From Butyrivibrio proteoclasticus (GTDB taxonomy: Bacteria > Bacillota > Clostridia > Lachnospirales > Lachnospiraceae): a stretch of DNA of 51,180 nucleotides. Shown piece after piece: positions 7,421-16,082 of the stretch. The translations under genes and the position numbers were made by a program. The DNA lies in contig NZ_FOXO01000026.1 of NCBI RefSeq assembly GCF_900115735.1, positions 1 to 51,180 of the forward strand, read 5' to 3'. Under the pieces are notes generated by a model. It saw nothing but the letters and a program-made list of their open reading frames with translations, did not search any database and had not been told where the DNA came from. How positions within the stretch are numbered: position 1 is the first letter of the stretch; every line of letters begins with the position of its first letter.

Positions 7421-9511
7421 ATGAACGTTTACACAACTGACAAGATTAGAAACGTAGTACTGCTTGGACATGGTGGCGCTGGCAAAACAACTTTAGCAGA
7501 GGCTATGGGATATCTTGCCGGACTTACATCAAGGATGGGGAAGGTAGAAGATGGAAACACTTTAAGTGATTTCGATAAGGAAGAACAGAAACGTCACTTC
7601 TCAATCAGTACTTCAACTATCCCTCTTGAGTGGGATGGTCACAAGATCAATATTCTGGATACTCCGGGATTCTTTGATTTTGTAGGTGAAGTTGAGGAAG
7701 CTATCAGCGTTGCTGATGCAGCAATCATCGTTGTATCAGGTAAGGCCGGTATCGAAGTTGGAACAGAGAAGGCATGGGAAATGTGTGAAAAGTACAAGAT
7801 TCCACGTATGTTCTTTGTTGCTGATATGGATATCGATGATGTTTCATACAGACAGGTAGTTCAGGATCTTACTGATAAGTATGGTAAGAAGATGGCTCCA
7901 TTTAACCTGCCAATCCGTGAGAATGAAAAGTTTGTTGGATATGTAAACGTTATTCAGGAAAAGGGATTTAGATGGGAAGGAAAAGAGGTTGTAGAGTGTC
8001 CCGTTCCGGAGTATAACCAGGCTAATCTTAAGCTCTTTAGAGATACACTTCTTGAATCTGTTGCTGAGACTTCAGAAGAATTCATGGAGAGATATTTTAA
8101 TGGTGAAACATTCTCTGAAGCTGAGATAAGAGCAGCTGTTAGAGGTAATGTATGTGATGGAAGTATTGTCCCTATCGAAATGGGATCAAGTACTCTCTGT
8201 CAGGGTATTTACACACTTCTTGATGATATTGTTAAGTATATGCCTAGCCCGGAAAACCGTAAGATGGCTGGTATCAATACAAATACCAACGAAATCTTCG
8301 AAGCAGATTTCGATTTTTCAAAGCCAAAGACAGCATTTGTATTTAAGACAATGATTGATCCGTTCATCGGTAAGTACTCACTTATCAAGGTTCGTTCAGG
8401 TGTTATTAAGCCTGATGATGTTATGTATGTAGCAAATAAGGATGTTGAAGTTAAGATTGGTAAGCTTTATGTCCTTCAGGGCAATAAGACTACCGAAGTT
8501 CCTGAGCTTCACGCAGGAGATCTTGGCGCACTCCAGAAGCTTGAGATTGCAACAGGAGATACCCTTTCAACAAAGGCTAATCCTATTCAGTACGCTAAGA
8601 TGGATATCTCAACTCCATATACAGCTATGAGATATCACGCTCAGAATAAAGCAGATATTGATAAGATTTCTCAGTCTCTTGCTAAGCTTGCTGCTGAGGA
8701 TCAGACACTTAGAGTAGTCAATGATGCAGAAAACCGTCAGACTCTTCTTTATGGTATCGGCGATATGCATCTTGAAGTTATCCAGAGTAAGCTTCAGAAC
8801 GTATATAAGGTTGCGATCGACCTTACAAAGCCAAAGGTTGCATTTAGAGAGACAATCAGAAAGAAATCTGACGTTGAATATAAATACAAGAAGCAGACAG
8901 GTGGTCACGGACAGTATGGTCATGTAAAGATGCGCTTTGAGCCTTCAGGTGATCCAACAACTCCTTATGTATTTGAGCAGGAAGTTGTCGGAGGAGCTGT
9001 TCCAAAGAACTACTTCCCGGCTGTAGAGAAGGGCCTTGCAGAATCAGTCTTAAGAGGACCTCTTGCAGCTTATCCTGTAGTAGGCGTTAAGGCAATTCTT
9101 TATGATGGATCATATCATCCGGTAGACTCTTCAGAAATGGCATTTAAAGTAGCTGCATCAGGCGCATTCAAGAAAGGCTTCATGGAGGCTTCTCCTGTAC
9201 TTCTTGAGCCTATTGTTTCTCTTAAGGTTACAGTTCCGGATTCATATACAGGTGATGTAATGGGAGACCTCAATAAGAGAAGAGGAAGAGTGCTCGGCAT
9301 GAATCCTTCTCTTACAGGCAAGCAGGTTATTGAAGCAGAAGTTCCTATGATGGAGCTCTTTGGATATAATACACAGCTTCGTTCTATGACAGGTGGCAGT
9401 GGCGAGTATGAGTACGAATTTAACAGATACGAGCAGGCACCTTCAGATGTTCAGGCAAAAGAAGTTGCCGACAGAGCAGAGAAAGTTGCTGCAGCAAACT
9501 CAGAAGAATAA
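7421..9511 (+). CDS. Elongation factor G-like translation GTPase
   Basis: A 696-residue, five-domain translation GTPase paralogous to EF-G. I start it at ATG 7421 because TGGAGGA lies 8 bases upstream and the G domain begins at once; an upstream extension in frame is AT-rich and atypical. The P loop is GHGGAGKTT (about 16-24) and G3 is DTPGF. The G4 motif, normally NKxD, reads ADMD in MFFVADMDID. Domain II, domain IV with the GGHGQYGHVK stretch, and the EF-G C-terminal domain (LGMNPSL..., TGGSGEYEYEF) are complete. Such paralogues act in ribosome translocation, recycling or rescue; the role here is not determinable. Monocistronic, between its own promoter and a strong terminator. Confidence 0.88.
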   Translation: MNVYTTDKIRNVVLLGHGGAGKTTLAEAMGYLAGLTSRMGKVEDGNTLSDFDKEEQKRHFSISTSTIPLEWDGHKINILDTPGFFDFVGEVEEAISVADAAIIVVSGKAGIEVGTEKAWEMCEKYKIPRMFFVADMDIDDVSYRQVVQDLTDKYGKKMAPFNLPIRENEKFVGYVNVIQEKGFRWEGKEVVECPVPEYNQANLKLFRDTLLESVAETSEEFMERYFNGETFSEAEIRAAVRGNVCDGSIVPIEMGSSTLCQGIYTLLDDIVKYMPSPENRKMAGINTNTNEIFEADFDFSKPKTAFVFKTMIDPFIGKYSLIKVRSGVIKPDDVMYVANKDVEVKIGKLYVLQGNKTTEVPELHAGDLGALQKLEIATGDTLSTKANPIQYAKMDISTPYTAMRYHAQNKADIDKISQSLAKLAAEDQTLRVVNDAENRQTLLYGIGDMHLEVIQSKLQNVYKVAIDLTKPKVAFRETIRKKSDVEYKYKKQTGGHGQYGHVKMRFEPSGDPTTPYVFEQEVVGGAVPKNYFPAVEKGLAESVLRGPLAAYPVVGVKAILYDGSYHPVDSSEMAFKVAASGAFKKGFMEASPVLLEPIVSLKVTVPDSYTGDVMGDLNKRRGRVLGMNPSLTGKQVIEAEVPMMELFGYNTQLRSMTGGSGEYEYEFNRYEQAPSDVQAKEVADRAEKVAAANSEE

Positions 9512-9532
9512 AGAATGGTAGCATAAAGATTT

Positions 9533-9576
9533 GGGACTGTGAAAAATGAAAAATCATTTTTTACAGTCCCATTTTT
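9533..9576. terminator. Bidirectional terminator
   Basis: GGGACTGT and ACAGTCCC arms with an A/T-rich inner stem, followed by ATTTTT on the plus strand and preceded by A-rich DNA. It serves the EF-G-like gene and the convergent response regulator. Confidence 0.8.
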
Positions 9577-10867
9577 AAAATGATTGACCTTCGCTTTTGT
9601 TTTGGATATATTCACGTGGTGAGTGACCATCAACTTTTTTGAACACCTTTGAAAAATAGTATGCCGATTCAAAGCCAAGGGCATCTGCAACTTCATAGAT
9701 CTTCATGTCACCTGATAAAAGCATTTCTTTTGCTTTATCAATTTTCTTTGTGTAAACATATTCGGAAAAACCTGTGTCTGTTGTCTTTTTGAAAAGAACT
9801 GACAGATAAGCGGGCGAAAGCCCGAACACTTCTGCAACTTCATTTAACTGGAGCTTTCCGTTTAAGTTGCCATCTATGTACTGCTGTATGGTGGAAATTA
9901 GTTTGTCTTTTCCTGAACGTCTGTTGCTGCCAACTATATGGCTAAATAGTCTTATAGGTGCGGCAGAGTCTGACTGGGACTGGGCTGTTTTTGCCTCGTC
10001 AAAAGAAACAGCTATGTCAAGTGGTGTAGATACAGCACTTCCTATACCAAAGGTAAGGTTTGTCTTAAAGTAGCTTGTTATCATTGTTCTGGCATTTTCA
10101 AGTGCCTCAGTGATCAGATCCATTATTGAAGCTATTGGCTTTTCCTCATTAAACATGAAGATGATTGCAAAGTGTGTAGGGTCTATGGATACTATCTGGC
10201 ATGGTGCGTGGCGGGAAATTATCTCTTTTGCCATGCCTATACTTGATGAATAAATTCCGATGGCTTCACTTGACGAGTCAGATGAAGCAGGAGAGGGCGT
10301 TTTAATTTCGCCATACACTACAATATTTCTGTTGTAATCAAGTTTAAGACTAAGGGCCTTTGTCTCTTTTGCAAGATCACTTTCAGAGGTGATAAGGTGA
10401 TTGAACAGCTTTATCAGAAATTTCTGCCTGAGGTCCTCAAGAGAACTTTCGCTGGGAATAGAAGCCTTTCTTACAGGATTTGATTCATCAATTCTTTGAA
10501 TGGCTTTTTTGAGAGCAGAGTCTAAAGTTTCTGAGTTTAGCTCTATTTTTACAAGGTAGTCAACGGCCTCACATACAAGAGCCTGTCTAACCATTTCAAA
10601 TTCTTCATAGGCTGTGAGCATGATAAATGCCGGAGTATTTCCATATTTCTTGTGGCTTTTATCAAGAAGTTCAAGCCCTGTCATAACAGGCATTCTTATA
10701 TCAGCGATGACAATGTCCGGGGGATCATTACAAATTATATTCCAGGCCTCCTGCCCGTTAGATGCAGTTCCAATTATTTCACAGTTGCCGGAGTGGTCCT
10801 TGGCAATCATGGTTTTTAGCCCTATCTGCACCAAGGGCTCATCATCTACTATTAGTATTCGGTACAT
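9575..10867 (-). CDS. YesN-type response regulator (REC + AraC DNA-binding domain)
   Basis: A 430-residue regulator starting at ATG 10867 with AGGAG upstream; longer in-frame extension upstream lacks domain similarity. N-terminal receiver domain with acidic pair D8/D9, phospho-acceptor D56 in IVIADIRMP, and conserved Lys in DYLVK. The middle region resembles the linker seen in YesN proteins. The C-terminal 100 residues contain two helix-turn-helix motifs of the AraC family (LQLNEVAEVFGLSPAYLSVLF and YEVADALGFESAYYFSKVFKK). It follows the sensor kinase gene by 19 bases. The expected target is the divergent sugar ABC transporter. Confidence 0.93.
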   Translation of the reverse strand: MYRILIVDDEPLVQIGLKTMIAKDHSGNCEIIGTASNGQEAWNIICNDPPDIVIADIRMPVMTGLELLDKSHKKYGNTPAFIMLTAYEEFEMVRQALVCEAVDYLVKIELNSETLDSALKKAIQRIDESNPVRKASIPSESSLEDLRQKFLIKLFNHLITSESDLAKETKALSLKLDYNRNIVVYGEIKTPSPASSDSSSEAIGIYSSSIGMAKEIISRHAPCQIVSIDPTHFAIIFMFNEEKPIASIMDLITEALENARTMITSYFKTNLTFGIGSAVSTPLDIAVSFDEAKTAQSQSDSAAPIRLFSHIVGSNRRSGKDKLISTIQQYIDGNLNGKLQLNEVAEVFGLSPAYLSVLFKKTTDTGFSEYVYTKKIDKAKEMLLSGDMKIYEVADALGFESAYYFSKVFKKVDGHSPREYIQNKSEGQSF

Positions 10868-10886
10868 AAAAAACTCCTGATTTCTT

Positions 10887-12617
10887 TTACATGTATTTAA
10901 GTGGAAGAATAAGTGTGGTCGTTGTAAAGGAGCCAACTTCGCTTGTTATGTGCATTCCGTATTCTTCACCGAAGGTATATTTTATCCTCTCATTGACGTT
11001 GCTGACTCCAATCTGTTTAAAGAACTCGTTGGATGACTTGGCTTTGCCGCTAAGGACATCATCAATAGTTTCTTTTGTCATGCCAACTCCGTTGTCGGTA
11101 ACATCAATGATAAGCTTATCGTCATTTTTATAGGTGTGGACTACGATCTTTCCGGCGCTGCCCTTTGGCTCGATTCCATGGAATATGGAATTTTCTATAA
11201 TGGGCTGGAGTGAGAAACGGTTTATTTTGCATTTTAAAAGATTTTCATCTTCAGTTTCATATTTGAGTTCAATAGTTCCGCCATATCTGTATTTCATTAT
11301 GGTGAAATAATCATCTAAAAGTGCAAATTCATCCTTTAGTGAAATAATGCTCTCAGTTCCCTTTGCTATATTTTTCATAAGACGGGAGAGGGCAGTTGAC
11401 ATGTCTGCGATGCCTTCAGATCCTTGTATTGTTGCCATCCACTTTATTGTATTTAATGTGTTGTACAAAAAGTGAGGATTTATTTGTGATTGCAGGACCT
11501 GGTATTCCAAATCGTGCTTTGTCTTTTCATCAAAGATTCTTTTCTCCATAAGATCAGAGACATTCTGCGATAGACTGTTTATTCCTATTCCAATCTCACC
11601 AAGTTCGTTGTGCCACTCAATGGATGGGTCTCTTGAAAAATCTCCAAGTCCTATTTGATCTAGCCTTTCAATCAGCTTTGATACAGGTTTTGTAATTATT
11701 CTGTGCAGTGAAAGAGAAAGAACTATTCCTGCAAAAAGAATAACCGTAAATATAAGTATGATCAGTGCCAGATACAGCTTCATTCGGGCTTTGAGGGCAC
11801 TTTCTGATGGCAGATATGAGAGCTTCCATCCGGTTTCCGGCAAAGTGTAGGTTACAAGATCAGCCGGAAGAGAGGCTTTAACAAAAGACCTGCCATCATA
11901 GCGGTATGATACGCCTTCAGTAAATGTGAGAAAAAGAGCATCATCATTTTCAAAGACAAAACTTTTCAGGGAATCATGTATCACAGAAACTGGAATGTCC
12001 ATATATACCCAGCCCAAAACTTCAGTAGAATCTGCTTTGTATATCGCCCTGATTATGGGAATTATAGGTGGATTGCCACTTTTGGACATTGGATTTTTGC
12101 ATATTCCATACCAGCTAAAGGACGGGGATGAAATAAGGGAATTGTAAAAATCTGAATTCATGATCATTTGTGGGGGATTTGAACTGCTTGATGCACCGCC
12201 TCCTGCAATATCCTGCAGAAAATTTCCTCCATCAATAGTAGAGATCACTACGCGGTCAACGTAATTTCTGACTCCAACTATATTGAATTCATTGTTTAAG
12301 TGGTTCCAGGTCAACATGGATAGCTTTCTGCCAAGGATTCTGTCTTTGGCATAGTTCTCATCGACATATTGAATATAGTTATTTATGGTGCTGTCCAGGC
12401 ATATCCAGTTAGAGAAAGTCATAACTGTATTGATGTCTGAATCTATGTTGTTTCCAAGAACATGGATATTGGTCAGGGCTGATTGATGCTGATTTTCTTT
12501 TAAATAACGCATGGAGAGAATATAACTTGTAGTTGCTATAAATAAGGCAAGAACAAGAGATAACCCCACAGCCCATATGACAATTTTAATTCTGATTGAG
12601 TGACTATTTTTACGCAT
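10887..12617 (-). CDS. YesM-type sensor histidine kinase
   Basis: A 576-residue membrane kinase. TM1 is at about 10-32, an extracytoplasmic sensor region (about 33-280) follows, then TM2 (about 283-307), a HAMP linker, and a His_kinase domain of the LytS/YesM type with phospho-acceptor His in QINPHFLYNTL. The ATPase domain has the N box ENSIFHGIEP and G box VTDNGVGM. This family phosphorylates AraC-type regulators such as the one immediately downstream and usually monitors extracellular carbohydrate with a binding protein; the binding-protein gene is divergent from it, 177 bases away. Confidence 0.93.
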   Translation of the reverse strand: MRKNSHSIRIKIVIWAVGLSLVLALFIATTSYILSMRYLKENQHQSALTNIHVLGNNIDSDINTVMTFSNWICLDSTINNYIQYVDENYAKDRILGRKLSMLTWNHLNNEFNIVGVRNYVDRVVISTIDGGNFLQDIAGGGASSSSNPPQMIMNSDFYNSLISSPSFSWYGICKNPMSKSGNPPIIPIIRAIYKADSTEVLGWVYMDIPVSVIHDSLKSFVFENDDALFLTFTEGVSYRYDGRSFVKASLPADLVTYTLPETGWKLSYLPSESALKARMKLYLALIILIFTVILFAGIVLSLSLHRIITKPVSKLIERLDQIGLGDFSRDPSIEWHNELGEIGIGINSLSQNVSDLMEKRIFDEKTKHDLEYQVLQSQINPHFLYNTLNTIKWMATIQGSEGIADMSTALSRLMKNIAKGTESIISLKDEFALLDDYFTIMKYRYGGTIELKYETEDENLLKCKINRFSLQPIIENSIFHGIEPKGSAGKIVVHTYKNDDKLIIDVTDNGVGMTKETIDDVLSGKAKSSNEFFKQIGVSNVNERIKYTFGEEYGMHITSEVGSFTTTTLILPLKYM

Positions 12618-12693
12618 AGATATATATTAGAGCAGTGGAAAAATAAATAAAATACAATTTTATATAAAAAAATTGCATTTTTTTACCAATAAG

Positions 12694-12714
12694 TGTTAAA
12701 GAATGTACATTCTT
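12694..12714. promoter_or_regulatory. Palindromic operator candidate
   Basis: A perfect 16-bp palindrome, AAGAATGTACATTCTT (12699-12714), preceded by TGTTA, lies between the divergent sensor kinase and sugar-binding protein genes. A near-identical site lies at 33921-33941. AraC-type regulators usually bind direct repeats, so the binding protein may be something else. Confidence 0.45.
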
Positions 12715-12794
12715 GGAAATAAGTGGCTTTGTTAGAATTTTAATAGAAACAAAAACTGCCAATGGGGTAGCAATGATTAAAAGGGAGGCAAAAA

Positions 12795-14180
12795 ATGAAA
12801 AAGAAAATTATCAGTTCTTTACTTGCAGTTTCAATGATCACAGCAAGCATCGTTGGATGCGGAAGTGCTTCACAGGCACCTGAAGCTGAGGCACCTGCAC
12901 AGGAAGAGACACCGGCAGCAACAGAGGCACCTGCTGCAGAACAGACTACAGAACAGACTACAGAAACAGCAGAGGCTACATCTGACGAGCCTGTAACACT
13001 TAAGTGGGCACTTTGGGATGTATCAAGCACAGTTTACTATCAGCCACTTATTGATGCTTTTACAGCTGAGCATCCAAACGTAACAGTTGAGATGGTAGAC
13101 CTTGGATCTACAGATTACAGCACAGTTCTTGGAACACAGCTTTCAGGTGCTGGTTCAGACTTTGATGTAGTAACAGTTAAGGATGTTCCAGGTTACGTAT
13201 CACTTGTAAACAAGGGCGTTCTTGAGCCTTTAGGAGATCTTATCTCAAAGGATGGTGTTGATCTTTCTCTTTACAATGGTGTTACAGATCAGGTTACAAT
13301 CGACGGAAATCTTTATGAACTTCCTTTCCGTTCAGATATCTGGGTTCTATACTACAACAAGGATATCTTTGATAAAGCAGGAGTTGCATATCCTACAAAC
13401 GATATGACTTGGGAAGAGTATGACAAGCTTGCAAGAAGCGTAACAGACACAACTCCAGGTGCTGAAGTTTATGGTTCTCACTACCACACATGGAGATCAA
13501 CAATCCAGCTTGATGGTATTCTTGATGGAAAGAACACAATCGTTGATGGCAACTATGATTTCACAAAGCCTTACTACGAGATGGTTCTTGCACAGCAGAA
13601 AGATGGTGTCTGCATGGATTATGCAACACTTAAGACACAGGGACTTCACTATTCAGCAGCATTTGCTCAGGGTAACGTAGCTACAATGAACATGGGTTCA
13701 TGGTTCATCGCAACACTTATCCAGAAGATCAAAGATGGTGAGTACACAGATTGCACTAACTGGGGTATTGTTAAGTATCCACACGCAGAAGGTGTAGAGC
13801 CTGGCTCAACTCTTTCAACAATCACAGCTCTTGCAATTCCTACATCAGCTCCTAACAAGGATATGGCTTGGGAATTCGTTAAGTTCGTAAGTGGTGAAAA
13901 GGGTGCAGAAGTTATGGCTTCAACAGGTAACATCCCAGCTATGACAAACGAAAAGATCGTTGATCTTATCGCTTCAATGGATGGCTTCCCAACAGATGAA
14001 GCTTCAAAGGAAGCTCTTGTAACAAGCCACACATATCTTGAGATGCCTGCAAACGACAAGTCATCTGAGATAGAGACAGTTCTTAACGAACAGCATGACC
14101 TTATCATGAATGAAGAAGTAAGCGTAGATGACGCTATCGCAGCTATGAACGAAGGCGTTTCTGCAATCATCGGAAAGTAA
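12795..14180 (+). CDS. Sugar ABC transporter substrate-binding lipoprotein
   Basis: A 461-residue family 1 extracellular solute-binding protein. The signal peptide ends in a lipobox with SIVGC, making Cys22 the lipidated residue. A flexible Ala/Pro/Glu/Thr-rich tether (about 25-68, with EQTTEQTTET repeats) precedes the mature domain from LKWALWDVSS. It captures a sugar or oligosaccharide at the membrane outer face and hands it to the two permeases downstream. GGGAGG precedes the ATG. The substrate cannot be read from the sequence. Codon use is strongly biased (CTT, ACA, GTT), as expected for a highly expressed gene. Confidence 0.93.
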   Translation: MKKKIISSLLAVSMITASIVGCGSASQAPEAEAPAQEETPAATEAPAAEQTTEQTTETAEATSDEPVTLKWALWDVSSTVYYQPLIDAFTAEHPNVTVEMVDLGSTDYSTVLGTQLSGAGSDFDVVTVKDVPGYVSLVNKGVLEPLGDLISKDGVDLSLYNGVTDQVTIDGNLYELPFRSDIWVLYYNKDIFDKAGVAYPTNDMTWEEYDKLARSVTDTTPGAEVYGSHYHTWRSTIQLDGILDGKNTIVDGNYDFTKPYYEMVLAQQKDGVCMDYATLKTQGLHYSAAFAQGNVATMNMGSWFIATLIQKIKDGEYTDCTNWGIVKYPHAEGVEPGSTLSTITALAIPTSAPNKDMAWEFVKFVSGEKGAEVMASTGNIPAMTNEKIVDLIASMDGFPTDEASKEALVTSHTYLEMPANDKSSEIETVLNEQHDLIMNEEVSVDDAIAAMNEGVSAIIGK

Positions 14181-14202
14181 TTTTTAATCAAAAAAATAAA
14201 CC

Positions 14203-14245
14203 GGCACTTGAATTTCAAGGCAGCTTGAGTTCAAGTGCCTTTTTA
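14203..14245 (+). terminator. Intra-operon hairpin after binding-protein gene
   Basis: GGCACTTGAA pairs with TTCAAGTGCC, with an inner CAAG/CTTG stem, followed by TTTTT. It lies between the binding protein and first permease genes. Partial termination or 3'-end protection here would give more binding protein than permease, as known for malE-malF operons. Confidence 0.75.
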
Positions 14246-14258
14246 AGAGGAAAAAGAC

Positions 14259-15182
14259 ATGGCAGCACAGTTATCCGCTATGGAAAAAAATATGAAAAAA
14301 AGACAGCGTAGAAGGAATCTTGTAGCATATTCCTTTATCGCTCCTAACTTTCTTGGGTTTGCAATATTTACATTGGGACCAATAGTACTTGCACTTCTTA
14401 TGTCATTCGCTGAATGGGATGGAAGTAATAAGATGAAATTTATAGGTCTTTCGAATTTTGTAGAGATTTTTAAGGATGACAGATTCCTTGCATCATTAAA
14501 AAATACAATTGTTTACAGCGTGTTTACAGTGCCTATTACCCTTGTGATAGCACTTGGGCTTGCTATTTTATTAAATCAGAAGATAAAAGGAAGAAATTTC
14601 TTTAGAACAGTAACATTCTTCCCTTATGTAGCATCACTGGTTGCAGTAGCAGCAGTTTGGAATATGCTCTTTACACCTGCAAAAGGTGGAATTGTTAACC
14701 AGTTTCTTATGAATGTACTTCATGTTGAGCCTTTAAAATGGGCAGCATCTTCAAGTACTGTAATGTTGACTATTATCATGTTCTCCGTATGGAAAAACAT
14801 GGGATATTATATGGTAATCTACCTTGCCGGACTCCAGGGAATCAGTGAGGACCTCTATGAGGCAGCTTCGCTTGACGGAGCCAATGCATGGCAGAAATTC
14901 AGACATATCACTGTTCCTCAGCTTAAACCAACAACATTCTTTGTAACTATCATGCTGACGATCAACTGCTTTAAGGTTTATGACATCGTATACATGTTGG
15001 CTGGTGGTTCTAACGGTGTAGTAAATAAGAGTGCAATGGTACTGGTTTACTATATTTATGAAGAGGCTTTCAGAAACTGGAAGCTTGGAAAAGCATCGGC
15101 ATCAGCACTGGTTCTTTTTGCAATAGTTCTGGTTGTTACCCTTATTCAGTTCAAGGGTGAAAAGAACTATGCTAATGACTGA
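14259..15182 (+). CDS. Sugar ABC transporter permease (MalF/LacF type)
   Basis: A 307-residue integral membrane subunit with six predicted membrane helices after a basic N-terminus (KNMKKRQRRRN). The EAA loop that docks on the ATPase is EDLYEAASLDGANAWQKF, with the family's conserved Ala and Gly. It pairs with the next permease; the genes are 17 bases apart. No ATPase gene is present, so a shared MsiK/MalK-like ATPase elsewhere in the genome probably powers it. Confidence 0.94.
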   Translation: MAAQLSAMEKNMKKRQRRRNLVAYSFIAPNFLGFAIFTLGPIVLALLMSFAEWDGSNKMKFIGLSNFVEIFKDDRFLASLKNTIVYSVFTVPITLVIALGLAILLNQKIKGRNFFRTVTFFPYVASLVAVAAVWNMLFTPAKGGIVNQFLMNVLHVEPLKWAASSSTVMLTIIMFSVWKNMGYYMVIYLAGLQGISEDLYEAASLDGANAWQKFRHITVPQLKPTTFFVTIMLTINCFKVYDIVYMLAGGSNGVVNKSAMVLVYYIYEEAFRNWKLGKASASALVLFAIVLVVTLIQFKGEKNYAND

Positions 15183-15199
15183 TCGGGAGGATTGAAAAA

Positions 15200-16036
15200 G
15201 TGAAAAGCAAAAAAAGAAACAGAATTATCGGACAGACTATTGTCTATGTGCTGCTCATCCTCCTGGCACTTTTAATGCTAGTGCCTTTTGTATGGATGTT
15301 ATCAGCATCACTTAAGTTTAATAAAGATGTTTTTGTAATACCTTTTGAGTGGATTCCAAAAGAGCCAAGATGGCAGAATTATCTTGATATCTGGACAAAG
15401 ATACCTCTTGCAAAGTTCACACTTAATACAGCAAAGCTGACTATCATAGTTACTTTCCTTCAGCTTCTTACATCAAGTTTTGCGGCATATGCCTTTGCCA
15501 AACTTGAGTTTAAGGGCCGTAACGTGTTGTTCCTTGCTTATGTAGCCACGATTGCTGTGCCTTGGCAGGTGTACATGGTTCCTCAGTTCATGTTCATGAG
15601 AAGCCTTGGACTTGCTGATACACATCTTGCAATTATCATACTTCAGGCTTTTTCTGCGTTTGGAGTATTTATGATGAGACAGTTTTATGAAGGAATACCT
15701 GATTCTCTTTGCGAAGCTGCAAGAATTGATGGTATGACAGAGTATGGCATATATGCCAGGATTATGCTTCCTCTTTCCAAACCTGCTCTTTCGACTCTTC
15801 TTATATTTACTTTTGTGAATACATGGAACGATTTCCTTGGACCTCTCATTTACCTGACAACAGAGTCCAAGAAAACACTTCAGATCGGACTGAAAATGTT
15901 TATATCACAGTATTCAGCTGAGTATGGACTTATTATGGCCGCTTCAGTTCTTTCTCTTATCCCTGTATTTATAGTGTTCATTTCACTTCAGAAATACTTT
16001 GTGGCTGGTATCACAACAGGATCAGTTAAAGGGTAA
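15200..16036 (+). CDS. Sugar ABC transporter permease (MalG/LacG type)
   Basis: A 278-residue partner permease with six predicted membrane helices and the EAA loop CEAARIDGMTEYGIYARIMLP. The GTG start at 15200 has GGGAGG about 10 bases upstream. Last gene of the binding protein-permease-permease operon. The C-terminal FVAGITTGSVKG is typical of MalG-type proteins and helps position the ATPase. Confidence 0.94.
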   Translation: MKSKKRNRIIGQTIVYVLLILLALLMLVPFVWMLSASLKFNKDVFVIPFEWIPKEPRWQNYLDIWTKIPLAKFTLNTAKLTIIVTFLQLLTSSFAAYAFAKLEFKGRNVLFLAYVATIAVPWQVYMVPQFMFMRSLGLADTHLAIIILQAFSAFGVFMMRQFYEGIPDSLCEAARIDGMTEYGIYARIMLPLSKPALSTLLIFTFVNTWNDFLGPLIYLTTESKKTLQIGLKMFISQYSAEYGLIMAASVLSLIPVFIVFISLQKYFVAGITTGSVKG

Positions 16037-16082
16037 TTTATTTTTTTTACCAATATTCTTTACTTTGTGATACTATTAAAAT

